Below the pieces are notes generated by a model, which searched no databases, was not told the origin of the DNA, and saw only the letters and a list, made by a program, of their open reading frames with translations. The position numbers and the translations under genes were made by a program. This document shows, in pieces, positions 41,274 to 49,835 of a DNA stretch of 64,000 bases. Position 1 is the stretch's first letter. Every line of letters starts with the position of its first letter. This DNA comes from Pseudoruegeria sp. HB172150 (GTDB taxonomy: Bacteria > Pseudomonadota > Alphaproteobacteria > Rhodobacterales > Rhodobacteraceae): positions 186,001 to 250,000 of the forward strand of contig NZ_JAATNG010000001.1 in the NCBI RefSeq assembly GCF_013184805.1, in the 5' to 3' direction.

Positions 41274-42785
41274 CTATTTCTTCTTGCCTAAGCCGGAGAG
41301 ACCGGGGGGCAGCTGCATGCCGCCCGCGCCGCCGCCGGGCATGCCGGGGAAGCCCTTGGGCAGTCCGCCGGGCATACCGCCGCCGCCGCCCATCTGCTGC
41401 GCCGCGGCCTGCATTTCCGCCTCGGACGGCATGCCCTTGCCGAACATGCCGCGCATGGCCTGTTTCAGCGCGCCGCCCTTCATCTTACCCATCTTCTTCA
41501 TCATGTCGGACATCTGCCGCTGCATCTTGAGCAGGCGGTTCAGCTCCGACACTTCGAGACCGGCGCCCGAGGCGATCCGCTTCTTGCGGGAGGCCTGCAG
41601 GATCTTTGGGTTGGCGCGTTCCTTCTTCGTCATCGACTGGATCAGGGCGATCTGGCGGCGGATGACGGTGTCGTCCATGCCGGCCTCGTCCATCTGGCCC
41701 TTCATCTTCTTCATGCCGGGCATCATTCCCATGATGCCTTCCATGCCGCCCATCTTCATCATCTGCTCGAGCTGCATCTTCAGGTCGTTCATGTTGAACT
41801 GACCCTTCTGGAACCGGCGCATCATGCGCTCGGCCTGCTCCTGCTCGATGGTGGCCTGCGCCTTTTCGACGAGGCTGACGATGTCGCCCATGCCTAGGAT
41901 GCGGCCGGCGATGCGTTCGGGGTGGAATTCCTCGATCGCGTCCATCTTTTCGCCGAGGCCGACGAACTTGATCGGCTTGCCGGTGACGGCGCGCATCGAG
42001 AGGGCGGCGCCGCCGCGGCCGTCGCCGTCCATCCGGGTAAGCGCCACGCCGGTGATGCCGATGTCGCGGTCGAAGGCCTCGGCGACGTTCACCGCGTCCT
42101 GACCGGTGAGGCCGTCAACGACGAGGAGGGTTTCGCGCGGTTTGGTGATGTCGCGGACGTCGGCGGCCTGCTGGATCAGTTCCGCATCGATATGGAGGCG
42201 CCCGGCGGTATCTAGCATGTAGACGTCGTAGCCGCCGAGGGTGGCCTGCTGTTTCGCCCGCTTTGCGATCTGCTGCGCGCTCTCGCCCTTGACGATGGGC
42301 AGGGTGTCAACGCCGATCTGCTGGCCGAGGATCGCCAGCTGCTCCATGGCGGCGGGGCGGTTGGTGTCGAGCGAGGCCATCAGGACGCGCTTGCCGTTCT
42401 TCTCGGTCAGGCGCTTGGCGAGCTTGGCGGTGGTGGTGGTCTTGCCCGAGCCCTGCAGACCGACCATGAGGATCGGCGCGGGCGGGTTGTCGATCTTCAG
42501 CTCGCCGGGGTCCTGATTGTCGCCAGACAGCACGTGGACCAGCTCGTCATGGACGATCTTGACGACCTGCTGGCCGGGCGTGACCGACTTCGTCACCGCC
42601 TGGCCGGTGGCCTTGTCCTGGATCGCCTTGACGAAGTCGCGCGCCACGGGAAGCGACACGTCGGCCTCGAGCAGCGCCACGCGGACCTCGCGCAGCGCGG
42701 TCTTGACGTCGTCCTCGCTGAGCGCTCCCTGCTTGGTGAGGCGGTCGAAGACGCCGGACAGGCGGTCTGACAGGTTCTCGAACAT
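41274..42785 (-). CDS. ffh: Signal recognition particle GTPase Ffh (SRP54)
   Basis: 503 residues from the ATG at 42783-42785. N-domain, then the G-domain with GLQGSGKTTTTAKLA (G1, about 106-120), DTAGRLHIDAEL (G3) and TRMDGDGRGG (G4). The Met-rich M-domain for signal peptides and 4.5S RNA follows, with MMKMGGMEGIMGMMPGMKKM and SGAGLEVSELNRLLKM. The C-terminal Gly/Pro/Met tail is usual in alphaproteobacteria. It targets nascent membrane proteins to FtsY/SecYEG. The SRP RNA is not in the 213-bp region upstream as far as I can see. Confidence 0.96.
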   Translation of the reverse strand: MFENLSDRLSGVFDRLTKQGALSEDDVKTALREVRVALLEADVSLPVARDFVKAIQDKATGQAVTKSVTPGQQVVKIVHDELVHVLSGDNQDPGELKIDNPPAPILMVGLQGSGKTTTTAKLAKRLTEKNGKRVLMASLDTNRPAAMEQLAILGQQIGVDTLPIVKGESAQQIAKRAKQQATLGGYDVYMLDTAGRLHIDAELIQQAADVRDITKPRETLLVVDGLTGQDAVNVAEAFDRDIGITGVALTRMDGDGRGGAALSMRAVTGKPIKFVGLGEKMDAIEEFHPERIAGRILGMGDIVSLVEKAQATIEQEQAERMMRRFQKGQFNMNDLKMQLEQMMKMGGMEGIMGMMPGMKKMKGQMDEAGMDDTVIRRQIALIQSMTKKERANPKILQASRKKRIASGAGLEVSELNRLLKMQRQMSDMMKKMGKMKGGALKQAMRGMFGKGMPSEAEMQAAAQQMGGGGGMPGGLPKGFPGMPGGGAGGMQLPPGLSGLGKKK

Positions 42786-42998
42786 CGCGTGGCCTTCGTG
42801 TCGGTTTCGATTGCCCCCCAGAGGTAGGGAGCGACCCGGGATGCGCCAAGCGCCCCCGCGGGCGAAACTCGCTGGCGGGGGGCGATCCCCGCAATGCACG
42901 GGGACCGGAAGCGCTGGCACTTCCGGAGATTGCGCGCGGATTACGCGGGGACGGGGGAGAGAGTCAAGGGCAGAGTCGGGGCCGCAGCCGGGCGCAGG

Positions 42999-44804
42999 TC
43001 ACGGCTGCAGCGGGAAGAAGAAGGATATCGCAAGCACAGCCGCGGCGCCGGCGATGATGTTCATCGGTACGCCGACGCGCAGGAAGTCGGCGAAGCGGTA
43101 ATTGCCCGCGCCGTAGACCAGCGTGTTGGTCTGATAGCCGATGGGCGTGGCGAAGGAGGCGCTGGCGCCCAGCATTACCGCCACGACAAGTGCGCGGGCA
43201 TCGAAGCCGAGCCGATCCGCCAGGGCAATCACCACCGGAGTCAGGACTACGGCGACGGCGTTGTTGGTCACTGTTTCGGTCAGCAGCGAAGCGGTGGCGT
43301 AGACGGCGGCAAGGACCAGGACCGGAGGCAGGGTTTCGAGTATTGGCGCGATGGCGCCAACGACGAGTTCCACCGCGCCGGAGAGTTCCAGCCCCTTGCC
43401 GACGATCAGCATGGCGAAGACCAGAACGAGGATACCGGCGTCGATGGAATCCCATGCCTCGTCATTGTCTATGCAGCGCAGGACCAGCATCGCGGCCACG
43501 GCCAGCAGCGCGGCGATCAGGATGTCGGTGATGCCGAAGGCGGAAAGCGCGACGACGAGGATCAGGGCCAGGAGCGCCAGCGGCGCCTGCCGGCGGCGGT
43601 AGGCCCGGCCCGAGGCGCGGGTGATCGCGACGAGGTCGCCGCGCTGGGCAAGCCGGTCGAAGCTTTCCGGCGGGCCCTCCATCAGCAGCCGGTCGGCGGC
43701 GCGCAGGCGGACCGAAGACAGGTCGGCCCCGGCGATATGGTGCGGACGGTGGACGCCGAGGACCCGCACGCCATAGCGCGAGCCGAGGCCCAGTTCGGCC
43801 AGGCGCGCGCCGACGGCGGCGCGCGCCGGGGTCACGATGGCCTCGACCTGCACCATCCTGGTGTCGTCTGCGCGGCGCGCCTGGTTTGGCGGGCTGCGGC
43901 GCAGACCGGTGCGCAGGCCGCGCGTTTCGTGCAGGGTCAGCAGTTCGGCCATGTTGGTCAGCACAATGAGCACATCGCCCGTCTGCAGCGATTCCTCTTG
44001 CAGCGCGCCGCGCAACATCTCGGACCCGCGGCGCAGGCCGGTGATGCGGATGCCGCGGCGGTTGAGCGGCCCCGCCTCTGCCAGCGGGTGACGGGCGAAA
44101 GGCGAGTCCTCGAGGATCGTCACCTCGGTCAGAAAGGGCGAGCCGGCGATGCGGTCGTCCATCTGGCCGGTATCGCCACGCTCTGGCAGCAGGTGGCGCC
44201 CGAACAGCAGCAGGAAACCCATGCCGACGGCGGCAGTCACAAGGCCCACGGGTGCGATCTCGAAGATGCCGAAGGGCTGCATTCCGGCATCCCGCGCGAC
44301 ACCATCCACCAGCAGGTTGGTGGAGGTGCCGACCAAGGTGCAGGTGCCCCCGAGTATGGCGGTATAGGAGAGCGGGATCAGCAGTTTGGTCGATGCAGTG
44401 CCGCGCGCCTGCGCCAGCCGGATCACTACCGGGATCAGGATCAGTACCACCGGCGTGTTGTTGACGAAGGCGGAGGCCACCATTGTGGCGCCGAAGAACA
44501 GGGCCAGCGTCTGGATCGGATAATCTTCTGCCCGCGACACGATGAGTTGCGCCAGCGCGTCGAGCAGGCCGGTTCGGACCAGCGCGCCGGAGATGACGAA
44601 CATCGCCGCAATGGTCAGCGGCGCGGCGTTGGAGAAAGCGTCGGCCACGTCGCCGGCGGGTACCAGGCCCAGCAGTATGAACAGAGCCGCACCCGCGGTG
44701 GCCGTGACCTCAGGCGGATAGAGTTCGGCCACGAAGGCAGCGAAGATCAGGCCCAAGAGAGCCAGCGCCACGAATGCCTCGTGACCCGCGATCAGGTCCG
44801 TCAT
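42999..44804 (-). CDS. SLC13-family permease with two TrkA-C domains
   Basis: 601 residues. Two membrane halves of the ion-transporter (ArsB/CitT-like) fold are separated by a soluble pair of RCK_C/TrkA-C domains (about residues 205-290 and 300-390). FVNNTPVVLILIPVVI (first half) and LLTETVTNNAVAVVLTPVVI (second half) are the paired SNT/NNT-type substrate hairpins. It resembles YbhI/SAC1-like anion (sulfate, dicarboxylate) transporters. ATG at 44802-44804. Substrate not clear; divergent from a methyltransferase. Confidence 0.9.
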   Translation of the reverse strand: MTDLIAGHEAFVALALLGLIFAAFVAELYPPEVTATAGAALFILLGLVPAGDVADAFSNAAPLTIAAMFVISGALVRTGLLDALAQLIVSRAEDYPIQTLALFFGATMVASAFVNNTPVVLILIPVVIRLAQARGTASTKLLIPLSYTAILGGTCTLVGTSTNLLVDGVARDAGMQPFGIFEIAPVGLVTAAVGMGFLLLFGRHLLPERGDTGQMDDRIAGSPFLTEVTILEDSPFARHPLAEAGPLNRRGIRITGLRRGSEMLRGALQEESLQTGDVLIVLTNMAELLTLHETRGLRTGLRRSPPNQARRADDTRMVQVEAIVTPARAAVGARLAELGLGSRYGVRVLGVHRPHHIAGADLSSVRLRAADRLLMEGPPESFDRLAQRGDLVAITRASGRAYRRRQAPLALLALILVVALSAFGITDILIAALLAVAAMLVLRCIDNDEAWDSIDAGILVLVFAMLIVGKGLELSGAVELVVGAIAPILETLPPVLVLAAVYATASLLTETVTNNAVAVVLTPVVIALADRLGFDARALVVAVMLGASASFATPIGYQTNTLVYGAGNYRFADFLRVGVPMNIIAGAAAVLAISFFFPLQP

Positions 44805-44949
44805 GAAATGAGCGCTCCGCCTGCTCCGAACGTTGCCGACTCCGGCTGCGCTTGTATAGAAAGGCGCCGCTGGCCGGAGCGGACCGGAGGCACAACGCAG
44901 GCGGCGACGGAATGGTTCCCGCGGCGCCAAGATTTTTTCGGGGGCGGTG

Positions 44950-45654
44950 ATGGACAACGGCTGGGAAGCGTCGGCGGCGGCCTGGATCGCCGATCAGGGA
45001 GAGCTTGGCGATTTCAGCCGGCAATATGTGCTGGACGGGCCGATGCGGGCGCGGGTGCTGGCGGCGGCGCCCGGCCGTGCGCTGGATATCGGCTGCGGCG
45101 AAGGCCGGTTTTGCCGCTGGCTGCGGGGGCAGGGGATCGCGGCGGTGGGGCTGGAGCCTGCGCAGGGGCTGCTGGACGAGGCAATCCGGCGCGATCCGGA
45201 GGGGGAATACGTGAAGGGACGGGCCGAGGCGCTGCCCTTCGACGACGGCGCGTTCGACCTTGCGGTCTTCTACCTGACGCTCATCGACATCGACGACATG
45301 CGCGGCGCGGTGGCCGAGGCGGCGCGGGTGCTGCGGCCGGGCGGGCGTGTGCTGGTCGCCAACCTGCAGCCGTTCAACACCGCCGCGACGGCCTTCGACA
45401 AGCATGAGAGCGGCGGGCGGCTGATCCAGATGAACCGCTACCTAGAGGAATTCGACGGCTGGTACGAGTGGCGCGGCATCCGCATCCGCAACTGGCACCG
45501 GCCGATGGCGGCTTATATGGGCGCATTCCTGGAGCAGGGATTGCGGCTGACCGCCTTCGAAGAGCCGCGCGCAATCGGCGATACCAGCGAGACGAAGCGG
45601 GACCGCTATGATCAGGCGCCCTATTTCTTCATGATGGAGTGGCTGAAACCTTAG
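44950..45654 (+). CDS. Class I SAM-dependent methyltransferase
   Basis: About 234 residues from the ATG at 44950 (a GTG one codon earlier also works). Motif I ALDIGCGEGRFCRWL (about 45-59), motif II-like AEALPFDDGAFDLAVFYLTL with the acidic strand, and RVLRPGGRVLVANLQ are those of UbiE/COQ5-like enzymes. Substrate unknown. Divergent from the SLC13 permease; followed within 10 nt by a VOC fragment. Confidence 0.9.
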   Translation: MDNGWEASAAAWIADQGELGDFSRQYVLDGPMRARVLAAAPGRALDIGCGEGRFCRWLRGQGIAAVGLEPAQGLLDEAIRRDPEGEYVKGRAEALPFDDGAFDLAVFYLTLIDIDDMRGAVAEAARVLRPGGRVLVANLQPFNTAATAFDKHESGGRLIQMNRYLEEFDGWYEWRGIRIRNWHRPMAAYMGAFLEQGLRLTAFEEPRAIGDTSETKRDRYDQAPYFFMMEWLKP

Positions 45655-45662
45655 GGGGCATC

Positions 45663-45764
45663 ATGGCCGAGGGCGTGCGTGACGGGGCGGTTGGACCGGT
45701 CCGTTCGGTCTATTTCCATAACCCCGAGGGCAATCTTGTGGAAATCGCAAATCCTGATTGTTAG
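45663..45764 (+). pseudogene. C-terminal remnant of a glyoxalase/VOC protein
   Basis: A 33-codon frame, ATG to TAG, whose product contains GAVGPVRSVYFHNPEGNLVEIANPD. This is the last beta-strand region of VOC (glyoxalase/bleomycin-resistance) proteins, including the metal-ligand Glu in NLVEI. The preceding ~90 residues of such a protein are missing; the methyltransferase ends just upstream. It looks like the leftover of a deleted gene, now forming the upstream region of the LysR gene. Confidence 0.65.
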
Positions 45765-45832
45765 ATATAGCAAATCTGAACAGAAGTGCCGAAAGGTCGC
45801 CCGACATGTTGGAACGCGCACAAGGAACCTCG

Positions 45833-46711
45833 ATGGAGAACTGGGACGAGATCCGCACCGCCTATCAGGTGGCGCGACTTGGCACGGTCAGCGGCGCCGC
45901 CTCGGCGCTGGGGGTTCATCATGCGACGGTCATCCGGCATATCGACGCGCTGGAGCAGCGGCTGGGCGTGAAGCTGTTCCAGCGGCACGCGCGAGGCTAC
46001 ACGCCGACCGAAGCAGGGCGCGACCTGCTGCAGGTGGCGCAGGCGACGGACGAGCAGTTCACCCTGCTGGCGGGACGCATCCGCGGGCGGGGCGAGGAGG
46101 TGACCGGGGAACTGATCGTCACCACTTTGAGCGGTGTCGCGCCGCTGATCCTGCCGACGCTGGTCGCCTTCCGCGAAGAGCATCCCGGGGTGATCGTGCG
46201 GCTTCTGACCGGCGAGCGGGTGTTCCGGCTGGAATACGGCGAGGCGCATGTGGCGATCCGCGCCGGATCCCCGCCGGAAGAGCCCGACAACGTGGTGCAG
46301 CCCTTCGGGCGGCTGCGCGGCACTTATTTTGCAGCGCAGAGCTATGTCGACAGGCACGGACTGCCGAAGGATGACGAGGATCTTGCCGGGCATGCGTTCG
46401 TCGCCCGCGACGAGCCGCCGCGCGCGCCGTTCGACCGGTGGCTGGCGGAGCGGGTGGAGCCGGAGCAGATCGTGTTCCGCTCGTCCGAGCAGACGGCGGT
46501 GGAACTGGCGGTGAAGCAGGGGGCCGGGATCGGCTATCTGCCGCTCTGCGACATGAACCGCGGCGCGGGTCTGGTGGAGGTCTGGCCGACGCGGGAAGAG
46601 TGGTCTTCGCCGCTGTGGCTGGTCACCCATGTGGACCTGCACCGGACGATGAAGGTGCAGGCGTTCACGTCCTTCCTGAAGGACGCGGCGCGGGACTGGA
46701 AGTGTTCGTGA
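45833..46711 (+). CDS. LysR-family transcriptional regulator
   Basis: About 292 residues from the ATG at 45833 (AAGGAA upstream); an in-frame ATG at 45806 is also reasonable. The N-terminal HTH is GTVSGAASALGVHHATVIRHIDALEQRLG, followed by KLFQRHARGYTPTEAGRDLL. The effector domain follows with RLLTGERVFRLEYGEAHVAIRAG. Target unknown: the neighbouring genes read away from it and no divergent partner is present, which is atypical for LysR. Confidence 0.9.
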   Translation: MENWDEIRTAYQVARLGTVSGAASALGVHHATVIRHIDALEQRLGVKLFQRHARGYTPTEAGRDLLQVAQATDEQFTLLAGRIRGRGEEVTGELIVTTLSGVAPLILPTLVAFREEHPGVIVRLLTGERVFRLEYGEAHVAIRAGSPPEEPDNVVQPFGRLRGTYFAAQSYVDRHGLPKDDEDLAGHAFVARDEPPRAPFDRWLAERVEPEQIVFRSSEQTAVELAVKQGAGIGYLPLCDMNRGAGLVEVWPTREEWSSPLWLVTHVDLHRTMKVQAFTSFLKDAARDWKCS

Positions 46712-46734
46712 CCGGTCAGCCGCAGTCTGATTGA

Positions 46735-46842
46735 GCGCCTGCGGCGCAAGCTTTCTGGCACTTCGTGCGTGTAGGGGGGCGCTGCCCCCGTCGCCTGCGG
46801 CGACTCCCCCGGGATATTTTTTGCCAGAAGAAGCGGGGCGGA
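46735..46842. repeat. Dispersed GC-rich intergenic repeat, copy 1
   Basis: A ~105-nt element after the LysR gene, also found at 61065-61168. It contains three internal inverted repeats: CAC-TTC-GTG, GGGGGC-GCT-GCCCCC-type, and GTCGCCTGCGGCGAC. In this copy an outer stem TTCTGGCA (46753-46760) / TGCCAGAA (46822-46829) closes them into a branched fold. It resembles repeats common in Roseobacter intergenic DNA. Confidence 0.8.
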
Positions 46843-46868
46843 GTTGGCGAGAAGCGCCAGTGGTTCCG

Positions 46869-47642
46869 CTAATCTTTGCTGACCGGGTGCTCCGCTTCGA
46901 ACCGCTCGCGCCACTGGCGGCTCTGTGCGTCAGCGAGCTTTGCGGTGGGTATCTCGACCGATTGAGCCAGCACCGGGTCCAGATCCAGCGCGGACAGGAC
47001 CTGGGCGAGGACCTTTCGCGGGGTCTCGGACAGATCGTCGTAGCGGATGCGCAAAGGCTCTAGCGCCTCCTGCCTGAACCATTCCTCCCAGGCTTCGTCG
47101 AGCGCAGCCAGGTCTTTCATGTGGAAGGCGATGCTGTCCGGATCGTATCGCGGCTCCTGCCCGGGCGCCAGGCGTTCCAGTTCCGTGCCGTCCGAACGGC
47201 GGTGCCACAACCCGCTCTGCTCCGCCCTGACGCGCGAGATCGCCTGGTCGAGGCGGTCCTGTCGGGACAGGTGAATGAAAAGCGTCGGGCCGAAGGCCTT
47301 CTCTATCCGCCCGGCATCGCTCATCCGGCCCGGGACGAGCAGGCCAAGCTGCTGCAGGAAGAAGTCGAAGCTGCCACGCTGCATACGCAATCCGAAGATG
47401 TCCGTTTCGCCCATGCCGCGCGCGAGGGCCGCCTCGAAGACCGCCCGGACAGCATCCCGCGAGGTGGTGAAGGATGCCGGATTCAGGTCGTAGACCTCCA
47501 GCCACCGGTCCAGCGACGGCGTGTGGAAGTGCGAGTTCGGGCGTCCCGCGGCGTTTGTCGCCTCGAGCATCCCGCAGAGCAGGGTGCTGCCGCTGCGCGG
47601 TGCGGTGCAAAGCACGTAGGATCGTTTCGGGCGTGGAAGCAT
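46869..47642 (-). CDS. Stf0-family sulfotransferase
   Basis: 257 residues. The PAPS 5'-phosphosulfate loop is LCTAPRSGSTLLCGML (about 11-26), and the 3'-phosphate/dimer region is HLSRQDRLDQAISRVRAEQSGLWHR (about 123-147). This layout matches the Stf0 (trehalose 2-sulfotransferase) family. It transfers sulfate from PAPS to a sugar or other small acceptor in the cytoplasm. Single gene; acceptor unknown, as no glycan genes are nearby. Confidence 0.9.
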   Translation of the reverse strand: MLPRPKRSYVLCTAPRSGSTLLCGMLEATNAAGRPNSHFHTPSLDRWLEVYDLNPASFTTSRDAVRAVFEAALARGMGETDIFGLRMQRGSFDFFLQQLGLLVPGRMSDAGRIEKAFGPTLFIHLSRQDRLDQAISRVRAEQSGLWHRRSDGTELERLAPGQEPRYDPDSIAFHMKDLAALDEAWEEWFRQEALEPLRIRYDDLSETPRKVLAQVLSALDLDPVLAQSVEIPTAKLADAQSRQWRERFEAEHPVSKD

Positions 47643-47793
47643 GAAGGAACAGGCGGGCGGACTGAGTGCCGGCGGACATTAGGCGGCGAGGCCGGAACGG
47701 GCAAGGCGCGGCGGACGCGGATGTGTTGCGGGCGCGGCAAGCCGGGAAGGCTGCTTCCGGGCATAGGCGGACAACCCGAAGGCAATGAATCCT

Positions 47794-48129
47794 TCAGTCG
47801 TTCGCCGGTGTGCCGAGTTCCCGTTCCAGGAATGCCTCGAAGGCGTCGAGGTTGACCGGCTCGAACTGGCCGAAGCCCTGCATCCAGACCGACGCGGATT
47901 TCAGGGCGTCGGGTTCCAGCTTGCACCATTTCACCCGGCCGCGCTTTTCCTGGCTGATCAGGCCGGCGCGGGTGAGGATGGTGAGGTGCTTGGAGATCGC
48001 GGCCAGCGACATCTCGAACGGGTCGGCGACATCGGTCACGGCCATGTCGTCCTCCAGCAGCATCTGCAGGATGGCGCGCCGGGTCGGGTCGGCAAGGGCG
48101 GCAAAGACGGTGTCGAGGCTCGGCTGCAT
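47794..48129 (-). CDS. ArsR-family transcriptional regulator
   Basis: 111 residues from the ATG at 48127-48129; an ATG at 48168 would place the start inside the palindrome and is less likely. Winged HTH: ALADPTRRAILQMLLEDDMAVTDVADPFEMSLAAISKHLTILTRAGLI. This is the ArsR type often paired with SRPBCC/AHSA1 proteins, though none is adjacent here. Metal-binding ArsR cysteines are absent (only one Cys, in KWCKLE), so a non-metal signal is likely. Confidence 0.9.
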   Translation of the reverse strand: MQPSLDTVFAALADPTRRAILQMLLEDDMAVTDVADPFEMSLAAISKHLTILTRAGLISQEKRGRVKWCKLEPDALKSASVWMQGFGQFEPVNLDAFEAFLERELGTPAND

Positions 48130-48160
48130 GGAATGGCTTTGGCAAGCGGCGCGGGTTTGG

Positions 48161-48176
48161 TCAACCATTCGGTTGA
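48161..48176. promoter_or_regulatory. Probable autoregulatory operator of the ArsR gene
   Basis: TCAACCATTCGGTTGA is an inverted repeat with 6-bp arms and a 4-bp centre, 32 bp upstream of the chosen ATG. Similar TCAACC-N4-GGTTGA sites are common ahead of ArsR-type genes of the SRPBCC-linked group, so autorepression is likely. Confidence 0.55.
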
Positions 48177-48277
48177 ATATGGGGAATGGCGGGAAATGCC
48201 ATGCAGGGGCGGTTTCCCGGTGTGGGAGGTGAAAAAATACTGTTTAATATCAGCGTATTGATCGAGAACAAGCGGGA

Positions 48278-48306
48278 TTGACTCATTCCCGCCCGCTACC
48301 TAGTGT
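48278..48306 (+). promoter_or_regulatory. Predicted promoter of the F0 ATP synthase operon
   Basis: TTGACT (-35, 48278-48283), a 17-bp spacer and TAGTGT (-10, 48301-48306), 29 bp ahead of the atpI ATG. Best-looking sigma-70-type pair in the region upstream of the operon. Confidence 0.5.
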
Positions 48307-48334
48307 CCGCCCGACTGATCGGGGGTCCGGTTTC

Positions 48335-48691
48335 ATGGTCGATCCAGAAGACAAGGCGCGCCTCGAGCGGCTGGACGAACGGATCGCTGCCCTGAAAAAG
48401 GAAAAGGAACCGGCGCCGTCGGTCGAGGGACATGCCGCGGGCGGGGCGGAACTCGCCTGGCGGATGGTGATAGAGCTGGTGGCCGGAATCGTGATCGGTT
48501 TCGGCATCGGGTACGGGCTGGATTGGCTGTTCGGCACCCTCCCGATCCTGCTGGTGCTATTCACCTTGTTGGGCTTCGCGGCCGGGGTGCAGACGATGAT
48601 GCGCTCGGCCCGCGCGGCACAGGAAAAGGACGCGGGGCGCGCGGCGCCCGAGGAAGACGGGGACCAGGATCGTGGCGACGAAAGAACATAG
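48335..48691 (+). CDS. atpI: F0F1 ATP synthase subunit I (AtpI)
   Basis: 118 residues from the ATG at 48335. A charged N-terminus ([24 protein letters not shown]) is followed by two TM helices (about 48-68 and 75-93), the AtpI/AtpQ pattern with [13 protein letters not shown] between them. It helps insert or assemble the c-ring and is not an essential rotor part. First gene of the F0 operon; overlaps atpB by 20 nt. Confidence 0.9.
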   Translation: MVDPEDKARLERLDERIAALKKEKEPAPSVEGHAAGGAELAWRMVIELVAGIVIGFGIGYGLDWLFGTLPILLVLFTLLGFAAGVQTMMRSARAAQEKDAGRAAPEEDGDQDRGDERT

Positions 48692-49448
48692 CGAAGGCCT
48701 TGCTTTCCACCCGATGGACCAGTTCATCGTGAAGCCGCTCTTTGGCGAGGTCGGCGATCCGGTTTACTGGTACACGATCACCAACGTGACGCTGTGGCTG
48801 TTCCTGACGGTCGTGGCGGTCAGCCTGCTGCTGGTCGCGGGCACACGCGGCCGCGCAATCATCCCGACAAAGATCCAGTCCGTCGCCGAGCTGTCCTACG
48901 GCTTCATCTACAAGATGGTCGAGGACGTGGCCGGCAAGGACGCGGTGCGGTTCTTCCCCTACATTTTCACGCTTTTCATGTTCATCGTGATGTCGAACTT
49001 CCTCGGCCTGCTGCCGCTGGCCTTTACGACGACGTCGCACCTGGCGGTGACGGTGGTGCTGGCACTGGCGGTGTTCCTGACGGTCACGATTACCGGCTTC
49101 GTGCTTCACGGCGCGAAATTCCTCAGCCTGTTCTGGGTGTCGTCCGCGCCGCTGCCGCTGCGGCCGATCCTGGCGCTGATCGAGGTGATTTCCTACTTCG
49201 TCCGCCCGGTCAGCCACTCCATTCGCCTCATGGGCAACATGATGGCCGGCCATGCCGTCATCAAGGTTTTCGCCGCCTTCGCGCCGCTGATCCTGCTGTC
49301 GGGTCTGGGTGTGCTGGTGACGCCGCTATCGGTGCTGGCGATCTCTACCATCTATGCGCTCGAAGTGCTGGTGGCCTTCATCCAGGCCTATGTCTTCACG
49401 ATCCTCACCTGCGTGTACCTCAAGGACGCGCTGCATCCCTCGCACTAG
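48672..49448 (+). CDS. atpB: F0F1 ATP synthase subunit a
   Basis: 258 residues from a GTG at 48672 (within the atpI end). Five to six TM helices. The essential arginine is in [17 protein letters not shown] (about 180-195), the half-channel helix; the last helix ends with [20 protein letters not shown]. It forms the proton half-channels against the c-ring in the inner membrane. Confidence 0.96.
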   Translation: MATKEHSEGLAFHPMDQFIVKPLFGEVGDPVYWYTITNVTLWLFLTVVAVSLLLVAGTRGRAIIPTKIQSVAELSYGFIYKMVEDVAGKDAVRFFPYIFTLFMFIVMSNFLGLLPLAFTTTSHLAVTVVLALAVFLTVTITGFVLHGAKFLSLFWVSSAPLPLRPILALIEVISYFVRPVSHSIRLMGNMMAGHAVIKVFAAFAPLILLSGLGVLVTPLSVLAISTIYALEVLVAFIQAYVFTILTCVYLKDALHPSH

Positions 49449-49450
49449 GC

Positions 49451-49472
49451 GGTGCGTGCCGTTGCACGCACC
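49451..49472 (+). terminator. Hairpin upstream of atpE
   Basis: GGTGCGTGC / GCACGCACC, a perfect 9-bp stem with a 4-nt loop, right after the atpB stop. No T-run. Together with the hairpin after atpE it would make a protected, separately stable atpE mRNA segment. Confidence 0.5.
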
Positions 49473-49524
49473 CACCCGCAAACGAACACCAATTCAGCCA
49501 ATTCCAACGTAAGGAGAAACGATC

Positions 49525-49761
49525 ATGGAAGGCGATATCGCACAAATGGGTGCCTTCATCGGCGCAGGTCTGGCTTCGGTCGGCATGGGCGGCGCTGCCG
49601 TCGGTGTGGGCAACGTTGTCGGCAACTTCCTGTCCGGCGCCCTGCGCAACCCGTCCGCCGCTGGCGGCCAGACCGCGACCATGTTCATCGGCATCGCCTT
49701 TGCGGAAGCCCTGGGGATCTTCTCGTTCCTCGTCGCGCTTCTGCTGATGTTCGCCGTCTGA
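49525..49761 (+). CDS. atpE: F0F1 ATP synthase subunit c
   Basis: 78 residues, two TM helices with the polar loop ALRNPSAAG and the essential proton-binding Glu in [10 protein letters not shown] (about 60). Helix 1 is Gly-rich ([21 protein letters not shown]) for tight ring packing. The ion-binding side looks proton-type. Required in about 10-15 copies per enzyme. Strong AAGGAG ribosome site 10 nt upstream. Confidence 0.97.
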   Translation: MEGDIAQMGAFIGAGLASVGMGGAAVGVGNVVGNFLSGALRNPSAAGGQTATMFIGIAFAEALGIFSFLVALLLMFAV

Positions 49762-49785
49762 TAGCCTCTTAACACTCCTTACGCG

Positions 49786-49808
49786 CGGGCGGCCCCGGGG
49801 GCCGTCCG
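49786..49808 (+). terminator. Hairpin downstream of atpE
   Basis: A 9-bp stem with one G-U pair (CGGGCGGCC with GGCCGTCCG) in the gap between atpE and the next gene. No T-run, so most likely a partial terminator or RNase barrier that raises atpE mRNA relative to later genes. Confidence 0.5.
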
Positions 49809-49835
49809 TTGTAGACGAGGTGTCTGGAGGACGAC

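Noticed and set aside
42786-42998. SRP (4.5S) RNA upstream of ffh
   Set aside because: No GGTCAGG...GGAAG...AGCA core is present; the CCGGAAG there is isolated.
42894-45407. An 837-residue plus-strand reading frame opposite the SLC13 permease
   Set aside because: Gln/Arg/His-rich with no motif; the minus strand holds a convincing membrane protein and the plus-strand methyltransferase lies in another frame.
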